Made by a program: the position numbers and the translations under genes
The notes under the pieces: model-generated
Told to the model about the DNA's origin: nothing
Seen by the model: only the letters and a program-made list of their open reading frames with translations
Databases searched by the model: none
In this document: in pieces, positions 1-7,916 of the stretch
Position numbering within the stretch: the stretch's first letter is position 1
Layout of the letters: every line of letters starts with the position of its first letter
DNA from: FACHB-T130 sp042747725
GTDB lineage: Bacteria > Cyanobacteriota > Cyanobacteriia > Cyanobacteriales > FACHB-T130
Length of the DNA stretch: 64,000 bases
Reading direction: 5' to 3'
Assembly: GCF_042747725.1 (NCBI RefSeq)
Contig: NZ_JBHZGO010000108.1
Location: forward strand, 31,691 to 95,690

Positions 1-1072
1 GAAAGGCTGTAACTTCCCAGTTTCGCCGCAGAACGTAGAGTGCTGAGGAGTGCATATTAAACAGGGAGTTGGTCAGGTAGCCCAAGGCGATAAAAGGATA
101 AACTTGTACTACGGGAAGCCAGCGATCGCCAAATACTAGAGGAATTAGCCAAGGACCAACCCAACTAACTCCGACTAACAGCGGTCCCACTGCTAATATC
201 TGTAAACCCATGCCTTCAGTTACAGCCTTTATTAGGCGTTCTTTGTCCCCCTGCAAGCGGGAGAGGGTAGCGATAGAAATTCGCCAGGTTGCTGCCTTGA
301 CAAAACCAAGAATCTCGATAATGCGAATGGCTAAAGCCACGTATCCCACCGCTTCCGCCCCGGCGAACCTACCTACTAGCAAGGGGTTGATTAGGGTACG
401 CAGTTGCCACACCCAAATTGATGCGGAGAAGCTCATGCTGTACCCCCACATTTGCTTAACTAAATCCAAGTTCCAGGCAAAGCGGGGACGATAGCCTGCA
501 CTCCAGTAGAGTAGTGCTAGAGTTTGAACTTGCTGTAGCCACCATCCAGCCACCAGCGCCCAAACTCCGGCTCCCCGAAAAGCCATTGGAAAGGCTATCA
601 CGTAGTAAAATAATTGACCGAGAAGTTCAATTAAAGCTACTCGCTTGTAATCTAGATTCCGCTCTAGCCGAGCCAGCGGTACTTGATTGAGGAGAACTAC
701 GGGAAGTCCCAGAAACAAGACTTGCGCTACCGGGCGAAACCCTTTGATGTTCACCCAGCTTTCTATTAAGGGAAGCGCCAAAAAAGCTAAAAGCATTCCG
801 GCAACCGCTTGCAATAGCAGCAGGGTAAAAGCTTGGTGGTATACTCCTAGTTCTTCTTCCCCTTCCCGCCGCACCAGATAAACTTCAATGCCTAGCTGGC
901 TGAGCATCTGAAGGTACAAAAATATACTGATAGCGGCAGCGTACAGTCCGTAGTTCTCTGGGCCGATGACCTTGGTAACTAGCATCACTCCCGCCAGACT
1001 GATGAATACTCCCAGTCCCTGACGCAGTACCAGGTAGATTCCTCCCCGCATGACTTGAGTTTTTAAGCTCAT
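1..1072 (-). CDS. Polysaccharide flippase (Wzx/MOP type), partial
   Basis: The frame is open from an ATG at 1072 to the left edge, so the C-terminus lies outside the window. The start MSLKTQVMRGGIYLVLRQ is followed by many hydrophobic segments, and the pattern GPENYGLYAAA is typical of the MOP-superfamily oligosaccharide flippases that move lipid-linked repeat units across the inner membrane. About 357 residues are visible; family members usually have 420-480. A GAGG ribosome site lies about 10 bases before the ATG, and the ATG overlaps the stop of a small upstream frame (ATGA). The neighbouring glycosyltransferases and Wzc-like kinase support a role in exopolysaccharide export. The exact sugar substrate cannot be read from sequence. 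Confidence 0.8.
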   Translation of the reverse strand, partial: MSLKTQVMRGGIYLVLRQGLGVFISLAGVMLVTKVIGPENYGLYAAAISIFLYLQMLSQLGIEVYLVRREGEEELGVYHQAFTLLLLQAVAGMLLAFLALPLIESWVNIKGFRPVAQVLFLGLPVVLLNQVPLARLERNLDYKRVALIELLGQLFYYVIAFPMAFRGAGVWALVAGWWLQQVQTLALLYWSAGYRPRFAWNLDLVKQMWGYSMSFSASIWVWQLRTLINPLLVGRFAGAEAVGYVALAIRIIEILGFVKAATWRISIATLSRLQGDKERLIKAVTEGMGLQILAVGPLLVGVSWVGPWLIPLVFGDRWLPVVQVYPFIALGYLTNSLFNMHSSALYVLRRNWEVTAF

Positions 1073-1254
1073 GCTTGTCGTCCCTCGAAGTAGCAAATAT
1101 TGCCGGGAAAACCTTGATGTTCTACCAATGAAGACTTCCAGAAAAAGAGATTTATAGATAGCGATCGCAGCTTGGGAGTCTTTAGCGGCGCAAAATTAGG
1201 GAAAATCGGTAGAATGCTCATCATTTTTTTGAGCAGGTGGCTCAGCTCCAGCAC
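1069..1254 (-). CDS. Small ORF translationally coupled to the flippase
   Basis: This 61-codon frame starts at GTG 1254 with an AGGAG ribosome site about 8 bases upstream, and its TGA overlaps the flippase ATG by four bases. The product begins MLELSHLLKKMM and ends NICYFEGRQA. No family is recognised. It may be a real leader gene, a translation-coupling peptide, or the tail of a decayed glycosyltransferase. The ribosome site and the ATGA overlap are the only positive evidence. Confidence 0.35.
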   Translation of the reverse strand: MLELSHLLKKMMSILPIFPNFAPLKTPKLRSLSINLFFWKSSLVEHQGFPGNICYFEGRQA

Positions 1255-1643
1255 ATTTTTCTCCTCAGTTTGCCTTGGTTCGTCGCTACTGTATCAGTAG
1301 ACTGCCTTCTACAGGTCGTCAGCATATTTCATAGAATAAATTAGTCAATTGCCAATAATGCTAGTACAGACTGGCAAAAATATCTCAGCAGCAGTTAAAG
1401 TTATTGTAATTGGGTGCCAATCTCTTGCTAAGCAAGCAAATTTAATTTACCACAGACAACAGCGTGCATTCGTGAGAATTTTCCCCCGAAGTTTAAAGCT
1501 TTTATAAAGACACTTAATATTTACACATTTGGCATTGAGCTATGGAAGGCTTGATAATTTTTCATTAGAACTTGAAATTTATGAGTAGATAACTCAATTA
1601 TTCTCTGCAAAATGGCTGTAATCGTACCAGTATTTAGTCAATC
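1255..1643. other. Intergenic region between divergent genes
   Basis: About 390 AT-rich bases separate the leftward flippase unit from the rightward GH74-type gene. Both promoters should lie here. I saw no strong -10/-35 pair, no coding pattern and no repeat. Confidence 0.5.
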
Positions 1644-3860
1644 ATGATATTACAACTTCTCCATCGGGCTGTGGCTCCTGTTTTTATTGGCATTATGCTT
1701 GGGTGTACTGCTAGTAGCAACCAACAGCCGATTGTAGGCGCGGGTCTTGTGTCCGCACCGATTGCACCAACTTCCTACGTCGCTGGGGCAAATGGGTATC
1801 GCTGGGCTAACGTGTCGATAGGAGGCGGAGGGTTTGTAACAGGTGTCTACACCCACAACGCACAAAAGGATCTGGTTTATATCAGAACCGACGTTGGTGG
1901 CTTTTATCGCTGGAATGCCGAAGATAAAACCTGGATTCCATTAAATGACAGCTTCAAAAGTCAAGAGAAAACATATTACGGGGGAGAAGCGATCGCCACA
2001 GATCCCAACAACCCAAATATCGTCTACATGGCAGCAGGTAAATACTCCCAGTGGCAACCCAAAGGGTCAATCTTTAAGTCCACAGATCGAGGTAAAAACT
2101 GGACTAAACTAAACATAGACTTAGGGATGGACAGCAACGACGAGCATCGTTGGGCGGGAAAAAGGCTAGCTGTCAATCCAGCCAACTCCAACGTTATTTT
2201 CTTTGGTTCGCGGCACGATGGGCTGTGGAAGTCTGAGGATGCAGGCGCGACATGGGCAAAAGTCGCTTCTTTTTCCCCAACTTTTACCAAAAGCGTTGGC
2301 ATTTTGGGCATTGTGTTTGACAACCAAGTACCAGGTTTAGTCTATGCCAATGTTTACGGAGACGGCATTTATCAGTCCACTGACACGGGTGTTACGTGGA
2401 GCAAAATAGCGGGAAGTCCAGCACAAGCACAGCGAATGGCTGTTGCTAACAACAGTATTCTGTATGTAACCCACATGGCAGGGGTTAGCAAGTATCAAAA
2501 CGGAACTTGGAGCAACATCACCCCAGAAAAAAAACCAGCAGCTTTTAATGCTTTAAGCGTTAACCCTCTTACACCCAACGACGTACTGGTAGCCTTAGGT
2601 CAATCTACCTCTACTAAAATCTACAGAACCTCAGATGGTGGTGTTACTTGGAAAGAGTTAAAGGCATCGATAAAGCATACCGTTCCTTGGTGGGACGACT
2701 CCATGTTTTCCTTGTGGACTTCCGCGATTGAGTTTGACCCAAAAGTTCCAGGGAAAGTATGGTTAACTGACGGGTTTGGAATTTGGCAGACAGACAATAT
2801 CAACGCCAATTCGGTCGTTTGGACTAACTATGAGCAAGGACACGAAGAGGTAGTTGCTTTTGCTCTAGCTGCACCTCCCAAGGGCGCACTCTTGTTGAGT
2901 GGGGTAGCCGATGTAGACGGTTTCTATCACAACAATGGACTTAACGCCTTTCCCGCCAAAAGGTTTGAAGGTATTTCTCCCATAAATAATGCCAATCGCG
3001 ACACCTACGCGATCGCCTACTCCCAAAGCGACCCTTTGCGCCTCGTTCGCGTTGGCGGTTCGAGGTGGAACTCAACTTATACAGGAGCAACTTCAACAGA
3101 CGGCGGATTAACATGGAAGAAGTTTGCGTCATTTCCGGCATCAATGCCACTGCGCGTAGCTATATCGGCAACTAACCCAAATTTGTTTGTTGTAGCTGTA
3201 AGTCTTGCTCCACCCCTACGCACCACCGATGGCGGCGCATCATGGAGTGCAGTGTCAGGACTACCTAATGGTCCAAAAGGCCCGTGGTATTGGGGTCAGC
3301 CCTTGGTGGCGGATAAAGTAGATGGCAATACTTTTTACTATTACAGCGACGGCAAAGTTTACCGCAGCACTGACACAGGTGCATCTTTCAGCGTTGTCAA
3401 CTCATCCATTCCAACTATCGATCAATATGCTCAGTATGCGCTAAAAACAATTCCAGATGCGAAAGATGAAGTCTGGCTCAGCCTAGACTGGGAAGGTTTA
3501 TTCCACTCCACAGACGGTGGCAAAACTTTCGCTAAGTTGCCTTCAGTAGAAAAGGCGCATTTGTTTACTTTCGGGAAACCGCAGACAGGAAGTACAACTC
3601 CGGCGCTTTATTTGTATGGAAAAATTTCTGGTCTGGGCGAGGGAATCTTCCGTTCTCTCGACAGAGGCAAAACTTGGATAAGCATCGGTTCTAGCCAAAA
3701 TCCCATCGGTGGGGAGCCAAATGTGATGGAGGCGAGTTGGCAGCAGTTTGGCTTGGTCTTCATTGGCACCAATGGCAGGGGCATCTACTATGGAACTCCT
3801 AACGATTCCAAGGAGCAGGCTGCTTTATCTTCCGCGCCCGTACACGCAATTCGCCCCTGA
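1644..3860 (+). CDS. Secreted GH74-type xyloglucanase-like lipoprotein
   Basis: The 738-residue product has a signal peptide ending in MLGC (Cys21), which suggests a lipoprotein. The mature part opens with the GH74 hallmark around residues 52-90 (IGGGGF, then RTDVGGFYRW). At least eight Asp-box motifs follow, such as STDRGKNW, SEDAGATW and STDGGLTW, which build the paired seven-bladed propellers of this family. Asp83 in RTDVGG and the Asp near residue 422 in ADVDGFYH match the two family catalytic acids. Known GH74 enzymes cleave xyloglucan-type beta-glucans. Next to exopolysaccharide genes it could trim or remodel the cell's own polymer instead. It is transcribed opposite to its neighbours. 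Substrate is inferred; the fold assignment is strong. Confidence 0.82.
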   Translation: MILQLLHRAVAPVFIGIMLGCTASSNQQPIVGAGLVSAPIAPTSYVAGANGYRWANVSIGGGGFVTGVYTHNAQKDLVYIRTDVGGFYRWNAEDKTWIPLNDSFKSQEKTYYGGEAIATDPNNPNIVYMAAGKYSQWQPKGSIFKSTDRGKNWTKLNIDLGMDSNDEHRWAGKRLAVNPANSNVIFFGSRHDGLWKSEDAGATWAKVASFSPTFTKSVGILGIVFDNQVPGLVYANVYGDGIYQSTDTGVTWSKIAGSPAQAQRMAVANNSILYVTHMAGVSKYQNGTWSNITPEKKPAAFNALSVNPLTPNDVLVALGQSTSTKIYRTSDGGVTWKELKASIKHTVPWWDDSMFSLWTSAIEFDPKVPGKVWLTDGFGIWQTDNINANSVVWTNYEQGHEEVVAFALAAPPKGALLLSGVADVDGFYHNNGLNAFPAKRFEGISPINNANRDTYAIAYSQSDPLRLVRVGGSRWNSTYTGATSTDGGLTWKKFASFPASMPLRVAISATNPNLFVVAVSLAPPLRTTDGGASWSAVSGLPNGPKGPWYWGQPLVADKVDGNTFYYYSDGKVYRSTDTGASFSVVNSSIPTIDQYAQYALKTIPDAKDEVWLSLDWEGLFHSTDGGKTFAKLPSVEKAHLFTFGKPQTGSTTPALYLYGKISGLGEGIFRSLDRGKTWISIGSSQNPIGGEPNVMEASWQQFGLVFIGTNGRGIYYGTPNDSKEQAALSSAPVHAIRP

Positions 3861-3902
3861 ATATTGGTCAAATTTATCCGCCAAGTACCAAGGCATTAGC
3901 CT

Positions 3903-4115
3903 TTAACAGATTTGGGAACCTCTAGACGGTTCTTCCGCGCTAGTAACACTTTCTGTTAAAGAATTATTTTGTAGTGCGGTTACTTCTGACAACACTTGCG
4001 AGACGAGAGATTCAACCATCATCAAGACTACCGAAAATGCCAATACTACGAAACCAGCAGCCGTGAAGATAAACATTATGCTCAGAGAAATTAGTTTCTT
4101 GATAAAGGCGTTCAT
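3903..4115 (-). CDS. Small membrane protein of unknown function
   Basis: The 70-residue product has one long hydrophobic helix (about residues 8-38, LISLSIMFIFTAAGFVVLAF) after a basic N-terminus, then a polar tail rich in Ser and Glu. It lies 3' to 3' with the GH74-type gene, about 40 bases away. No clear ribosome site precedes the ATG. No family is recognised. It could be a small anchor or accessory protein for the polysaccharide machinery, or a chance frame. Confidence 0.4.
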   Translation of the reverse strand: MNAFIKKLISLSIMFIFTAAGFVVLAFSVVLMMVESLVSQVLSEVTALQNNSLTESVTSAEEPSRGSQIC

Positions 4116-4509
4116 TTTTATAAATAGCTTTGTTTACCCCTCTAGCATATAAAACAGTACGTGGCGTTGACATCAGTGAATTTCTTGAATTAATTGTAAA
4201 GAACTTCTTTATAAACCCGAAAACCTACGGGGATACTTTTAAGTATAATTTTCAACCAGTAAATTTAAGGGTTCGTGATTAATTTGTCCTGAAAGCTAAG
4301 TTTTATAACTTAATGGTGCTAGTACATACGTAATTGAGTGTAAAAATACGTGTCGCGCTTATAACATTGGTTAAGTCTGTGTTAACGGCTATTTTTCGGT
4401 AAAAGAAATTCAAATACAAAAAATAGTAGGGACGTACAGATAGCTGTGCGTCCCTACCACTGACGGAAAATATTAAGTTATATTGCAATCTAGATATGCA
4501 ACAGCACTC
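4116..4509. other. Intergenic region, no gene seen
   Basis: AT-rich stretch of about 390 bases between two leftward genes. It contains the putative terminator of the upstream glycosyltransferase unit at 4418-4457. Nothing else was seen. Confidence 0.5.
4418..4457 (-). terminator. Intrinsic terminator of the glycosyltransferase pair
   Basis: A 13-bp stem (GTAGGGACGTACA at 4426 pairing with TGTGCGTCCCTAC at 4445-4457, one G-U pair) has a loop of about 6 bases. On the minus strand it is followed by a run of six T (A-run at 4418-4423). It lies about 50 bases after the stop of the 4510-5685 gene. Confidence 0.6.
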
Positions 4510-5685
4510 TTAAGCCTTGGCAGGAGTGTTTGAAACTGGAATTGGTGGTTTTGCTGGCACAAACGTGGTGAGTGTGTTGTACAATTTCAACGTTTCGGCA
4601 GTAATCTGGTTCCAGGTATAGTTTGCTTGTACATAACTCTGGGCGTTTTTAGCCATTACCGCCAATTCCTTCTGGTGATTGATTGCCCATTCCAAGCTGC
4701 GGAGGCAGGAGTCTACATTTTTCACCTGGAAAAGCATCCCCCGGTCTTTGCCGATCAATTGCTGATGCACGGGAATATCACTACCGAGTACGGGAACACC
4801 TTCCTGCATTGCTTCCAACATTGATAGAGGTAATCCCTCCAACTCAGAAGGAAGTACAAACAATCCCGCGCCCCGAAGGATTTCTGCTAGACGGGGACCT
4901 CTAAGTTCACCTGTGAATATTATGTTCTTGTTATTCGCCGCCATGTCGGTTATCTTCGAGGTGAACTCATTGGTATCGCTGGTACCGCCCACCATGACGA
5001 GTTTCCATCCTTCTTGCTGAAGATTTTGGAAGGCTTTGATGAGTAAGTCGGGACACTTTTCCGGCACCAGTCTACCTAAAAATAGAATATAGCGTCCCTG
5101 TTCTAGACCTAGCGAAGTTCCATAAGCAAAAGTAGGGTCTGAATCACCCATATTTGAGGGTGCGTTAGGAATATAAATTGTCTCTTTACCGTAAGTTTGC
5201 TTAAAGTATGAGCGCAGTTCCTCTGAGACGACGATCATCTCATCAGAGAAGCGGACAGCAGCGCGTTCGCCGCGACGGATTAGGTCGCTAGAAGCTTTGT
5301 TCCATTTGGCACGTTGCCAGTCTAAGCCATGACAGGTAACAACAACTTTTGCCGAGGAGGCAATTTTTGGCATCCAGCTAAAGAGGGCTGGACCTAAAGC
5401 GTGGAAGTGAACAATATCATAACGCTTCGCATTGGAAGCGATCGCTCCCAGCGCCGAACTCAACAGAGCATCCATTCCCTTGACATTTAAGCTGGGTATG
5501 GAAACAACCCGCACACCATGAACATTATAGTGACTCAGTGAAACATTTCCGGTGTATGAGGAACGAGCAAACAAATCTACTTCGTGACCCTGTTCAACCA
5601 CCCGCGAGTAAATTTCTTCACAGTGATGCTCGATTCCACCCTGTTTAGCAGGCAAGCCTTTCGCTCCAATTACGGCAATTTTCAT
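4510..5685 (-). CDS. Glycosyltransferase family 4
   Basis: The 391-residue protein has the GT-B fold pattern. The N-terminus IAVIGAKGLPAKQGGIEHH contains the acceptor-domain glycine loop. The C-terminal half carries the nucleotide-sugar domain with GRLVPEKCPDLLIKAF and the GT4 EX7E motif in ELEGLPLSMLEAM. These retaining enzymes add a sugar from a nucleotide donor to a lipid-linked acceptor on the cytoplasmic side. The ATG overlaps the TGA of the upstream glycosyltransferase gene (ATGA), so the two are translated together. The N-terminal half resembles rhamnosyltransferase-type enzymes, but donor and acceptor cannot be fixed. Confidence 0.88.
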   Translation of the reverse strand: MKIAVIGAKGLPAKQGGIEHHCEEIYSRVVEQGHEVDLFARSSYTGNVSLSHYNVHGVRVVSIPSLNVKGMDALLSSALGAIASNAKRYDIVHFHALGPALFSWMPKIASSAKVVVTCHGLDWQRAKWNKASSDLIRRGERAAVRFSDEMIVVSEELRSYFKQTYGKETIYIPNAPSNMGDSDPTFAYGTSLGLEQGRYILFLGRLVPEKCPDLLIKAFQNLQQEGWKLVMVGGTSDTNEFTSKITDMAANNKNIIFTGELRGPRLAEILRGAGLFVLPSELEGLPLSMLEAMQEGVPVLGSDIPVHQQLIGKDRGMLFQVKNVDSCLRSLEWAINHQKELAVMAKNAQSYVQANYTWNQITAETLKLYNTLTTFVPAKPPIPVSNTPAKA

Positions 5686-6929
5686 TGTGAAACCCCGGTA
5701 AAGCTTTTATGATTAATCTGGTTGGTAGATAAATTCCGCTGTTGCCAGCGGCTTAACATATTGCTGTAGATATCACCCACGACAGTCTTGGCACTGTAAG
5801 GTTCGGCAGCCTTAACACAAGCCTCGATTGGATAATCTCCACTGTTGTGCAGTACCTTACGCAAGGCATCTGCAATTGCCGATGGTGTGCGCTCCTGGCA
5901 TACCACTCCACTCTCAGCAGTGAGTAGATTTGGCGTTTCCCCGCATTGGGTTGTCACCACTGGCGTACCGCTGGCAAGTGCTTCGAGAACGACCATAGGA
6001 AGACCCTCATAGGCGCTAGTTAGTACAAAAACACTGCATACACGTTGCAACTGTGCAAGTTCTGCCTGGGCTAATGCACCCAGCAGCGTTACCTGTCCGG
6101 ACAATCCAAGGCGGGAAATCTCAGAACGTAGCTTATCCTTTAAGTCTCCATCGCCTGCTATGAGGAGGTGAACATTTGCATCGTTCAGGGCGGCAATGGA
6201 GCGGATTAGCAGTACGGGATCTTTTTGGGCGTGAAGGCGACCAGCAAAGAGAATAAAGCGCGTATCTTCCGCTAAACCCATCCGTTGTGCAAGTGTGCGC
6301 CTACCTTCCTCTCGTTCATCGTCAGTTAATGGGTAGCAGATTTCGTTATCTACTGTGTTTTTGACGTAGGAAACGCGCTCTGCTATTTCTGGGTAACGCT
6401 GCTGGTAATGTTGCACCGAATCGGTGTTGCACGACAATATTTGGGAAAACTGGCTTACAAGATAGCGTTCGATAGCAAAATACGCTGCTGGAAAACGTTG
6501 CCACAAAATAGCATCTTTCTTGTCCGCAGAATTTACCTGCTTTTGAATATCGTTGTGAATAAAAAGAGTCTTTTCTCCTGACCAGTTGCGAGTAAAAAGC
6601 GTCGGTTCCAGCCTGTGAAAGTGCATGAAATCCGAACTCAAGTTACGATCCAAAAGGGCAGCCGTATATTTAATAGTGGTTGGTACTAATTTTTTAAAGT
6701 TATCGTTTTCTATGAAAAACAAGGGCATAAAGCGGATTTCTCTGCCTGCCAACTGGGTGTCTCTCCATACTCCTATGGGTTGGGATGGATCATTCTCCGT
6801 TCCTACCAGCCGGATTTCAAACTCGCTGGGAGCGTATTTGACAAAGGTGCGTATGACTGTTTGAATGCCCCCGATGCTAATGCCATTAGGATTGAACTGG
6901 TAGAAGATAGTCAAAACAGGTTTACGCAT
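5682..6929 (-). CDS. Glycosyltransferase family 4
   Basis: The 415-residue protein starts MRKPVLTIFYQFNPNGISIGG, with a glycine-rich N-terminal loop. It carries the GT4 donor domain (FAGRLHAQKDPVLLIRSI) and the EX7E motif in YEGLPMVVLEAL. It overlaps the downstream glycosyltransferase gene by four bases, so both probably act in sequence on the same repeat unit. A gap of nearly 1 kb separates it from the Wzc-like gene upstream, so it may have its own promoter in 6930-7900. Confidence 0.88.
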   Translation of the reverse strand: MRKPVLTIFYQFNPNGISIGGIQTVIRTFVKYAPSEFEIRLVGTENDPSQPIGVWRDTQLAGREIRFMPLFFIENDNFKKLVPTTIKYTAALLDRNLSSDFMHFHRLEPTLFTRNWSGEKTLFIHNDIQKQVNSADKKDAILWQRFPAAYFAIERYLVSQFSQILSCNTDSVQHYQQRYPEIAERVSYVKNTVDNEICYPLTDDEREEGRRTLAQRMGLAEDTRFILFAGRLHAQKDPVLLIRSIAALNDANVHLLIAGDGDLKDKLRSEISRLGLSGQVTLLGALAQAELAQLQRVCSVFVLTSAYEGLPMVVLEALASGTPVVTTQCGETPNLLTAESGVVCQERTPSAIADALRKVLHNSGDYPIEACVKAAEPYSAKTVVGDIYSNMLSRWQQRNLSTNQINHKSFTGVSQ

Positions 6930-7644
6930 AATTATAAAACCTATATATAGCTAGGTGTGCTGGTGGTTTTTTTTGAGCAACAAAGATTAATTTAGCAGCC
7001 TGTTAGTAGATTTATTTCAGCATGATTGCTTAGCTTACTTGGGAATCTGAGATTCTCTTCAGCGTTATTGCTTAGATTACTGTAAAGCACTACGCAAGTA
7101 AATTGAATTTGCCAGATTTCACAGAGACTTCTCAAATTCCATACTTGACTTCATGGCAAATTCATAATCAGGTTTAAAACTCTAGGAAGCCAAAAGATTC
7201 ACTCGATCTAACATTGCCTTATAATTTCGTCCCCAAGCCGAAAAACCCTGGTCAAGCCATTCCTACGCTTTTGGCAAATCTAATATTATGCCAAATCGAA
7301 CCTGCTACTACTACTATCAAAAGTAGGAAATTACAAAATCCTCCTTAGGACAGTTGCTGGCTGATTTGGTTTCTCCGTAGAACTACTTAATAAGCTCGTT
7401 CTTGTATAAATTGTACTTTTGTACTTTACAATGAATTTTCTGAGGCATCGGATATAAACTACTAATGAAGTCTGCATTTAAAAGTGTAATTTGACATCCA
7501 CTACACAAAAAAGCAATTTTTTTAATATTCTTCATTAAAAGATATATTTCTTGGTTTATCCGCAGTAGCAGCCTGCCTAAGGAGCGAATTTGCTGGAGTT
7601 TCCGATCGGGAGAGGCTGATCTACGTAACGGCATTTAAGCAAGT

Positions 7645-7739
7645 CAGGACTCGCCGCACATCACCACATCTGCCACCGGCAACCACAGGGGGATTGAACC
7701 CGAAAAAACGCTATATGTATAAGCTTTGCGTAAGTCCTG
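7645..7739 (+). mobile_element. MITE-like element, copy 1
   Basis: 95-bp element ending in TTTGCGTAAGTCCTG. Its left end (CAGGACTCGCCGCAC) is diverged from the family terminus CAGGACTTACGCA. It is flanked by a perfect 5-bp direct repeat CAAGT at 7640-7644 and 7740-7744. The core (CATCACCACATCTG, GGGGGATTGAAC, GCTATATGTATAAGC) is shared with copies at 10871, 43464 and 58737. Confidence 0.8.
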
Positions 7740-7845
7740 CAAGTATATAAACTTAGCTGCCTTCCTTGCCAGGAAAGGGGACTCGCCCCTCTCCCGTAAA
7801 AAAAGTTTTCCACTGCTCCTAATACGGTTAGGATAAGATGATTTG

Positions 7846-7886
7846 CCATAAGCGTATAGAACGTCCCTACAACAGTACGCTTATGG
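7846..7886. repeat. Inverted repeat after the Wzc-like gene
   Basis: Perfect 11-bp arms CCATAAGCGTA (7846) and TACGCTTATGG (7876-7886) flank a 19-base spacer. It lies about 30 bases past the stop of the leftward tyrosine kinase gene and may stabilise or end that transcript, though no T-run follows. Confidence 0.5.
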
Positions 7887-7916
7887 TTCGAGCTAGAAGT
7901 ATTTACGAATGCCCGT

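Larger units (their letters stand above)
6930..7916. other. Long intergenic region with a MITE and an inverted repeat
   Basis: About 990 bases without a convincing gene. It holds a MITE copy (7645-7739) and a long-loop inverted repeat (7846-7886). A short coding-like run on the minus strand around 7188-7265 (EWLDQGFSAWGRNYKAML, then stop) may be a gene remnant but is preceded closely by a stop codon and cannot be assigned. Confidence 0.5.

Noticed and set aside
4303..4488. Leftward 61-codon frame before the glycosyltransferases
   Set aside because: It spans the putative terminator hairpin and has no ribosome site.
7383..7634. Leftward 83-codon frame before the Wzc-like gene
   Set aside because: No family, no ribosome site, AT-rich; probably chance.
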